Translations under genes and position numbers: made by a program
Source: Clostridiales bacterium UBA1316
GTDB lineage: Bacteria > Bacillota > Clostridia > Oscillospirales > Oscillospiraceae
Direction: 5' to 3'
NCBI GenBank assembly: GCA_002307055.1
Contig: DBTM01000016.1
Coordinates: 1-37,744 of the forward strand
Length of the DNA: 37,744 bases
Shown: piece after piece, positions 32,862-37,744 of the stretch
How the letters are laid out: every line of letters starts with the position of its first letter
Position numbering within the stretch: the stretch's first letter is position 1
Notes under the pieces: model-generated
Told to the model about the DNA's origin: nothing
Databases searched by the model: none
The model's input: the letters and a program-made list of their open reading frames with translations, nothing else

Positions 32862-34058
32862 TTAGTCTTTCTGCGTCATTGACTTTGTGATATCCCCTGT
32901 TGCAACGATTTGTGCGGTAACTCTAATATTGACCGGTATATTTGCAAAAATATCATTCCAATTTTCTTTTATAGTTTTCCAGTATTTTGTGTCTTTGACA
33001 TGAATCCGTTCACCAAAGCCGAAAATATCAGTTTTAAGCTCCTGAGCTTTCCTGACAGCTTCCTCACTAAAGCTTTTAATTCTATCTTCCGCCATTTTAT
33101 TTATGATTTCGATATTGTCAGTTACCGAGACATCCAGCTTACCAGTTACTTGAGTTATCACATAATCGAGCTTTATCTCAACATCAATACTCGGCTGATT
33201 ATCAACAATACTCGCTTTGACTTTGGAATCTGCTTTTAATACATTGTAAGATACTGTAATTCCTTCTCCGACAGCAGCGTAACCAGAAGTGTGTTTAACA
33301 TCACCTATAATATAGCTGTAACCCTTTGCTTCAGTCTCATTGAGCCATCCGATAAGTTTATCTTTTTTAAACGCGCCGATGTCAGTGAAACTGATTTTTT
33401 CAAAATTACCGCTTTTTTTCAAGACATCTGTTGAATCTGTTTTATTGCTGTCGTCTACCAGTTCTACTGCGTTTATAGTCGGGTTTATACCGTCAGCCGC
33501 CAGATCATTTGCCAGTTCAACGATCTTGACCGCTTTTATCGGTGCCCACTCGTCAAAGGACATTTTCAACTTTTTATACATATCGACACCGGGGATTGCT
33601 TCTACAGGTGTCAGCGTGTTGAGAATATCATTTGCTGAAACGCCTTTTGTAACAGCAAAATAAAAATCGGTTCGGTATTCATGGTACCGGAGAAGATGAT
33701 CGATTATGTCAGCGATCCCCTCTCTTGCAACATCCTCACTCAGAATTACCATCCGCAGATGCGAGCTGTATATTTTACGGGACGATATTGTTGTCATTCT
33801 TGTAATAATCTCTTGGAGATTCTCACCTTCGCCGGTATATATAACGACGGGAGATTCTCCGACGGCTCTTTGAGATGCAATTGCTTTTGGGTTGATGACT
33901 TGTTCTGAAACAAGATAACCGTTTTTTTGTTTATCAATGCCGAGACAAACGCTGATGCCGAGTGTATTGACCTCATGACTGCTCCAGCAGCCGGATATAA
34001 ACAGATTCAGTAATAGGGCAATAACAACAAATAGTCTTTTTATTTTCATAGACCGCAT
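32862..34058 (-). CDS. gerAC: GerAC-type germinant receptor lipoprotein
   Basis: A 398-residue lipoprotein. The lipobox LFISGC puts the lipidated Cys at residue 24, followed by WSSHEVNTLGISVCLGIDK, the typical opening of Ger(x)C proteins (WDxxEI-like). ARRANGED domains also match: KIYSSHLRMVILSEDVAREGI and the C-terminal region ending in WNDIFANIPVNIRVTAQI. C subunits are anchored on the outer face of the spore inner membrane and are needed for receptor function. ATG 34058 overlaps the gerA stop (TAATG) with GGAG 5 bases upstream; a second ATG at 34049 is less well placed. Confidence 0.93.
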   Translation of the reverse strand: MRSMKIKRLFVVIALLLNLFISGCWSSHEVNTLGISVCLGIDKQKNGYLVSEQVINPKAIASQRAVGESPVVIYTGEGENLQEIITRMTTISSRKIYSSHLRMVILSEDVAREGIADIIDHLLRYHEYRTDFYFAVTKGVSANDILNTLTPVEAIPGVDMYKKLKMSFDEWAPIKAVKIVELANDLAADGINPTINAVELVDDSNKTDSTDVLKKSGNFEKISFTDIGAFKKDKLIGWLNETEAKGYSYIIGDVKHTSGYAAVGEGITVSYNVLKADSKVKASIVDNQPSIDVEIKLDYVITQVTGKLDVSVTDNIEIINKMAEDRIKSFSEEAVRKAQELKTDIFGFGERIHVKDTKYWKTIKENWNDIFANIPVNIRVTAQIVATGDITKSMTQKD

Positions 34059-35614
34059 TATAACTCCGATTTCCCTATCACATTAGGATCCATGCTGCTT
34101 TTTCCTTTTGTTCTTGCCGTTCTTGCCGCGCTGATACCTGCAGGCCGATATTTTAGTTTCCACAACGGGTATCTGAAAATTGTATCCTTATTGCTGCCGG
34201 GGACGAGTGGCGCCACAGGCGACAGATATGGCACTCCGGCAGATTTGATTTTACATAAATGCAGAACCATAATGATTAAACCCATAGAAATACCATACAA
34301 ACCGAGCATACCTCCGAGAAAAATAAAACTGAATCTCAAAAATCTGATCGCATTTGACATTGCGTAATTTGTTATGGCAAAGCTCGATATGGCTGTCAAT
34401 GCGACAACAATAACCGTAGCCGCGGCGACGATACCCGCCTCAACTGCTGCCTGACCTAAAACAAGCGCCCCAACAATCGAAATAGCTGAACCGATAGCCC
34501 GCGGCATTCTGACGCCGGCTTCTCTTAATATTTCAAAAGTTAAATCCATTAGCAAAACTTCCAATAGAACAGGAAACGGCACACCTTCACGCTGAGCGGC
34601 AATGCTGATTAAAAGCGGGGTCGGAATAATTTCCTGATGAAATGTGGTCAGGGCAATATATATTGCAGGTACTAAAAGTGTGGACACTAGCGCAATATAT
34701 CTGATTAACCGCATCAATGAAGAAATATAATAGTTTTCGTAATAATCGTCGCTTGCCTGAATAAAATCGATAAACAATGCGGGCGCTGTAAGCACATAAG
34801 GTGTACCATCAACAAGAATCGCAACTTTACCCTCAAGCAAAGCTGCAGTAACGGCATCGGGCTTTTCAGAGTTTAAAATTGACGGAAATATTGAATAGGG
34901 ATCTGATTTAAGAAGCTCTTCAATATAACCGCTGTCTAAAACACTGTCATAGTCAATCTGTGTTAGCCTGTTTCTGATGTCGGCGACAATGTCTCCTTTT
35001 GCAATGCCGTTAATATATATCATTCTCACTCTTGTATGTGTAATAGTGCCAAGCGATAGGTCTTCTACCCGCAATGCTTCATTTCTGATTCTCTTTCTGA
35101 TTAAATAAACATTCTTATCGATGTCCTCTGTAAAAGCATCTTTAGGGCCTTTGATGATTGTTTGTGAAGTCGGCTCTGAAATAGATCTGCCTTCATCTGA
35201 GCTGGTGGATACTGAAACGAATCTGCCATAACCATCCAATATAAAAGCGGTATTCCCTGCCAGCAGTTCTTTATACAAGGCTGTAAAATCAGAACCATTT
35301 TTTGTTGCTCTGATGTTTGTGATTTGATTCATCAGGATTTCAAAGCTCTGCTCCCGCTTGATTTTCGTGTGTTCACTCGTCTGTTTGGTGAGTTCATCTG
35401 AAATGGCATTGAGTGTTTTAGTATCTACCATTTCAATCAAATAAACGACGGCAAGGGATAGATTTGTGTTGACTTGCTTAATAAGGTTTATATTCAGATC
35501 ACTGCTGTTTCCGAAATCGCTGCGTAATTTTTCTATATTGCTGTCTAAATCCGCGTATAAACACACAGTATTTTTTTCAGCGTCAGGTGCACTGCTGCTT
35601 GTCGTCTTATTCAT
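34058..35614 (-). CDS. gerAA: GerAA-type germinant receptor A subunit
   Basis: A 518-residue A subunit. The soluble N-terminal half contains GPKDAFTEDIDKNVYLIRKR and LLEGKVAILVDGTPYVLTAP. The membrane half has about 5-6 helices, with TPLLISIAAQREGVPFP, LTFEILREAGVRMPRAIG and AISIVGALVLGQAAVEAG, all characteristic of the family. The A subunit forms the oligomeric ion channel of the receptor. ATG 35614 follows GGGAAG by 5 bases; a GGAGG lies further upstream. It is the first gene of the five-gene operon, downstream of a sporulation-type promoter. Confidence 0.95.
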   Translation of the reverse strand: MNKTTSSSAPDAEKNTVCLYADLDSNIEKLRSDFGNSSDLNINLIKQVNTNLSLAVVYLIEMVDTKTLNAISDELTKQTSEHTKIKREQSFEILMNQITNIRATKNGSDFTALYKELLAGNTAFILDGYGRFVSVSTSSDEGRSISEPTSQTIIKGPKDAFTEDIDKNVYLIRKRIRNEALRVEDLSLGTITHTRVRMIYINGIAKGDIVADIRNRLTQIDYDSVLDSGYIEELLKSDPYSIFPSILNSEKPDAVTAALLEGKVAILVDGTPYVLTAPALFIDFIQASDDYYENYYISSLMRLIRYIALVSTLLVPAIYIALTTFHQEIIPTPLLISIAAQREGVPFPVLLEVLLMDLTFEILREAGVRMPRAIGSAISIVGALVLGQAAVEAGIVAAATVIVVALTAISSFAITNYAMSNAIRFLRFSFIFLGGMLGLYGISMGLIIMVLHLCKIKSAGVPYLSPVAPLVPGSNKDTIFRYPLWKLKYRPAGISAARTARTKGKSSMDPNVIGKSEL

Positions 35615-35661
35615 ACCGTCTTCCCATCGCCTCCAAATATTCTTTTCATTTCTATTATTTG

Positions 35662-35691
35662 TATTATGACCTTATAGAGTCGTTATATTTG
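35662..35691 (-). promoter_or_regulatory. Predicted sigma-G (or sigma-F) promoter of the ger operon
   Basis: On the minus strand CATAATA (35662-35668) matches the forespore -10 consensus, and CAAATA (35686-35691) lies 17 bases upstream as a partial match to TGAATA. It is about 48 bases before the gerA ATG. Ger receptor operons are known to be transcribed in the forespore by sigma-G. Confidence 0.5.
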
Positions 35692-35838
35692 CGCCATTTT
35701 TTTCTATGTGCTCTGCAACTCGAACTGGCTGGTGCCACTATTTCATGTCACAATACCTTTGCCGTTACATATGCTGTTAATGGCCAATTCTCGTTTTTTA
35801 GACTATTGGTAATTTAAATGATAAGGTGATTGTGTTAT

Positions 35839-36324
35839 ATGAGCTGCGAATCATCTTCAGTATATTTTACGAACGCTAAGAGAACCTCAAGGCTTGTAAA
35901 GCTAAATTCAGCCACCGGAGGCGCCGGTCCTTTTCCGCTGATAACGACGCTGCTTGCCGATCCGATCCCTGTCGTGGATGTCACAATCGACACGACCGGG
36001 ATGCGAAGCCCGGTTATCCTGCTGTCTTATACAAGCATAGTCAGTCTGCCTATCGGTATTTCTGTTACATTGAATTTCGAATTGAAGCGGAGTTTTGGTA
36101 ATGGCGCGTCCGTCAGTGTCGGCCCGACAAATACGTTTTCAACACTTGTCACAGCACTTGAGGCTGAATCCTTTGCATTACAGTTCTTTGATAATAATTT
36201 AGCTCCCGGTATTTATACCTATTCCGTACAGCTCTCGACGAATTCAGTCATTGATATCACACCGGGACTTACAATCAATAACGCGACCTTGAGTGCTCTG
36301 GCTGTAGATAACGATCCTTTCTAA
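35839..36324 (+). CDS. Small Ser/Thr-rich protein, possibly spore-surface (DUF4489-like)
   Basis: A 161-residue protein without signal peptide or membrane segment. It starts MSCESSSVYFTNAKRTS and then has a beta-rich region with DVTIDTTGMRSPVILLSYTS, IGISVTLNFELKR and ITPGLTINNATLSALAV. From memory this pattern resembles clostridial DUF4489 proteins, which have been linked to spore or cell surface layers; I cannot verify it here. ATG 35839 is preferred, with AAGGTG 10 bases upstream; TTG 35830 overlaps that site. It is divergent from the ger operon, which supports a spore link, and ends in a strong terminator. Function is unknown. Confidence 0.6.
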   Translation: MSCESSSVYFTNAKRTSRLVKLNSATGGAGPFPLITTLLADPIPVVDVTIDTTGMRSPVILLSYTSIVSLPIGISVTLNFELKRSFGNGASVSVGPTNTFSTLVTALEAESFALQFFDNNLAPGIYTYSVQLSTNSVIDITPGLTINNATLSALAVDNDPF

Positions 36325-36344
36325 TTGCACGAGTGCACAACAAT

Positions 36345-36377
36345 GACGCTGCTGTTAACAACGGCAGCGTCTTTTTT
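36345..36377 (+). terminator. Terminator after the DUF4489-like gene
   Basis: GACGCTGC and GCAGCGTC form the stem base of a longer nearly perfect hairpin, followed by TTTTTT. It ends about 20 bases before the next promoter. Confidence 0.88.
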
Positions 36378-36396
36378 GATTACCATTATATACAGT

Positions 36397-36425
36397 TTGA
36401 CTAATCTGTAACTATTTGTTACCAT
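36397..36425 (+). promoter_or_regulatory. Predicted sigma-A promoter of the M23 peptidase gene
   Basis: TTGACT (36397-36402) and TACCAT (36420-36425) are 17 bases apart. A GTAAC-TATTT-GTTAC inverted repeat (36408-36422) overlaps the spacer and -10, and could be an operator. Confidence 0.5.
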
Positions 36426-36493
36426 TATCATATGCCTGAAAACGTCTTAAAGCGCTTGATGTGTCAGCAAAAGATTAGAAAGGATAACAAATA

Positions 36494-37396
36494 ATGATTT
36501 ATATTAAAAAATTACGTACAGCTGCTATCATTCTGGCAGCTGTCATACTTTTTCTGATAGGCATCACTCCGACGGCAGCGGCAGCTGATACAACCTCGGC
36601 GGCCGGTCTTGTCACAACAACATCCGGAGCCCTTAACGTGCGCAGTTCCGCAAGTACGGCAGCAGCGGTGATTGCCAAACTGCCTTCCGGAGACTATGTT
36701 ACGTTAATCTCAAAATCCGGCAGCTGGTGGCGAATTGAATACGCGCCTTCGTGTTATGGGTATGCAAGTGCGGATTACATAAAATATATATACGGAACAT
36801 ACCCTGTCGCTGCTTCTGCAAGCGTAACCGTCCGCAGCGGTCCTTCCGTGACTTATGCATCAACGGGTACGGTTCCGGCTGGGCGTACGGTTCTTGTCCT
36901 GTCGCAGAGCGATAACTGGTTGAGAGTAATTTATAACGGCGCTCAGTCAGGCTATATCCCCTCACAGGCTATCACGTCTTTGATGGCATGGCCTGTACCG
37001 ATAAGCTATAAAATCAATCAATACTTCGGTACACATCTGGGTATCGATATTGGTTCCTCTGTCCACGGCGTCACCGGTGACGCTATTATCGCCGCACAGC
37101 AGGGTATGGTCGTCTATTCCGGCTGGCTCAAAGGGTACGGATATGTAGTCTATATCAATTCCATCTATAATGGTCAGCCGATTCAAACGCGATACGCGCA
37201 TATGAACAGCATGCCGCTTGTAACTGCCGGTAGTACTGTCGGTATCGGGCAGAAAATAGGTTACATGGGAAGCACCGGCACCTCCTCAGGCGTCCATCTG
37301 CATTTTGAAGTACGCCTCAGATCATCAAATACCGACTGCATCGCCAATACCGACACAACACCTGTCAACCCGCTGGACTATGTTAAATCCGTATAA
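36494..37396 (+). CDS. Secreted SH3-domain M23 (LytM-type) peptidoglycan peptidase
   Basis: A 300-residue exported protein. A signal peptide with a hydrophobic core covers about 12-31. Two bacterial SH3 domains follow: ALNVRSSASTAAAVIAKLPSG...WWRIEY at about 42-95 and VTVRSGPSVTYASTGTVPAG...WLRVIYN at about 105-160. An M23 domain fills 165-300. Metal and catalytic residues are seen in THLGIDIGS (HxxxD), RYAHMNSM and HLHFEVR. M23 enzymes cut peptide cross-bridges or stems of peptidoglycan; the SH3 domains bind the wall. AGAAAGGA is 10 bases before the ATG. It may act in wall turnover or spore release; sequence does not decide. Confidence 0.92.
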   Translation: MIYIKKLRTAAIILAAVILFLIGITPTAAAADTTSAAGLVTTTSGALNVRSSASTAAAVIAKLPSGDYVTLISKSGSWWRIEYAPSCYGYASADYIKYIYGTYPVAASASVTVRSGPSVTYASTGTVPAGRTVLVLSQSDNWLRVIYNGAQSGYIPSQAITSLMAWPVPISYKINQYFGTHLGIDIGSSVHGVTGDAIIAAQQGMVVYSGWLKGYGYVVYINSIYNGQPIQTRYAHMNSMPLVTAGSTVGIGQKIGYMGSTGTSSGVHLHFEVRLRSSNTDCIANTDTTPVNPLDYVKSV

Positions 37397-37430
37397 ATAA
37401 AAAAGCGGCAGCCAACAGGGCGCACTAATT

Positions 37431-37464
37431 AAAGCCCCGAATTCTTTTCAGAATTCGGGGCTTT
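37431..37464. terminator. Bidirectional terminator between the M23 gene and the tRNA cluster
   Basis: AAAGCCCCGAATTC and GAATTCGGGGCTTT form a perfect 14 bp stem around TTTTCA. It lies 34 bases after the M23 stop on the plus strand and directly after the 3' end of tRNA-Cys on the minus strand, so it probably serves both. Confidence 0.8.
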
Positions 37465-37469
37465 CGGTT

Positions 37470-37544
37470 TGGAGGCGACACCCAGATTTGAACTGGGGGA
37501 TCAGGGTTTTGCAGACCCATGCCTTACCACTTGGCTATGTCGCC
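37470..37544 (-). tRNA. tRNA-Cys (GCA)
   Basis: The minus strand starts GGCGACATAGCCAAGTGGTA and folds as a standard cloverleaf. The acceptor stem GGCGACA/TGTCGCC is perfect, the anticodon loop is CTGCAAA (anticodon GCA), and the T arm carries GTTCAAATC. The CCA end is encoded. It is the last tRNA of the cluster. Confidence 0.95.
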
Positions 37545-37582
37545 ATATGGAACTTAAGAGGCGCATAAAGCACCTCTTAACT

Positions 37583-37658
37583 TGGAGCGGGCGACGAGGC
37601 TCGGACTCGCTACCTCCACCTTGGCAAGGTGGCGCTCTACCAGATGAGCTACGCCCGC
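37583..37658 (-). tRNA. tRNA-Gly (GCC)
   Basis: The minus strand starts GCGGGCGTAGCTCATCTGGT. The acceptor stem GCGGGCG/CGCCCGC is perfect, the anticodon loop is TTGCCAA (anticodon GCC), and the CCA end is encoded. The T arm reads GAGTCCGAGCC; the usual TTC of the T loop is replaced by GTCC-like bases. Confidence 0.94.
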
Positions 37659-37693
37659 ATACCGCGCAATATCATATGAAATTAAACTGCGCG

Positions 37694-37744
37694 TGGTGCC
37701 TCCGGTCGGAATCGAACCAACGACACGAGGATTTTCAGTCCTCT
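37694..37744 (-). tRNA. tRNA-Phe (GAA), cut by the window end
   Basis: The 3' part only: the anticodon arm AGGACTGAAAATCCT (anticodon GAA), variable loop, T arm with GGTTCGATTCC, and an encoded CCA at the end of GGAGGCACCA. The 5' half lies beyond the window. Confidence 0.9.

Noticed and set aside
1..37744. CRISPR array, prophage or insertion sequence
   Set aside because: No regularly spaced direct repeats, no transposase or integrase, no phage structural genes. The tRNA cluster at the right end shows no attachment-site duplication within the window.

Overview
The window looks like chromosome from an anaerobic, endospore-forming Clostridia species (Bacillota), probably near the Oscillospiraceae. 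The support is a complete GerA-type germinant receptor operon with a sporulation-type promoter, A/G-rich Shine-Dalgarno sites, frequent TTG/GTG starts, an S-layer-homology protein and a mid-range GC content. It is almost all core genome on the minus strand. I see no prophage, insertion sequence or CRISPR array. All calls were made by reading the sequence; no database search was run.

Region by region. 1-3.8 kb: rplS with its own promoter and terminator, two tandem type I signal peptidases, the first bases of a further gene at the left edge, then a divergent rhomboid-like membrane protein with a C-terminal Cys/His domain, and a DJ-1/PfpI protein. 3.8-8 kb: a TcdA/ThiF-type E1-like enzyme, a class B penicillin-binding protein, and an FHA-SEDS (FtsW/RodA) fusion. 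The last two form a peptidoglycan polymerase/transpeptidase pair. 8-13.5 kb: an EF-G-like GTPase, a large membrane protein that appears to be a catalytically dead heavy-metal P-type ATPase, and rlmB. 13.6-18.3 kb: metK, citrate synthase, a secreted cadherin-like/SLH protein and an HD-domain protein. 18.4-21.8 kb: a lysA-like decarboxylase, proB and proA in one operon, ending at a large inverted repeat.

21.9-30.2 kb is a cation-homeostasis region: a KimA-like potassium importer, an MFS exporter, two single-chain TrkA/RCK proteins, a P2-type ATPase whose ion-site residues resemble the Na,K-ATPase class more than SERCA, and a soluble pyrophosphatase. 30.3-35.6 kb is the germination operon gerA-gerC-small D-type subunit-gerB-gerB, with two clearly duplicated B subunits. 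35.8-37.4 kb carries a probable spore-surface type protein and a secreted SH3-M23 peptidase. The right end holds a tRNA cluster read right to left: Phe (cut by the window end), Gly, Cys.

The strongest candidates for something undescribed are three. The protein at 10229-12550 keeps the layout of a P1B ATPase but has lost every catalytic signature I checked. The FHA-SEDS gene seems to start at an AUU codon, because an in-frame stop lies inside its Shine-Dalgarno. The ion region pairs RCK sensors with a P2C-like pump in one translationally coupled unit.
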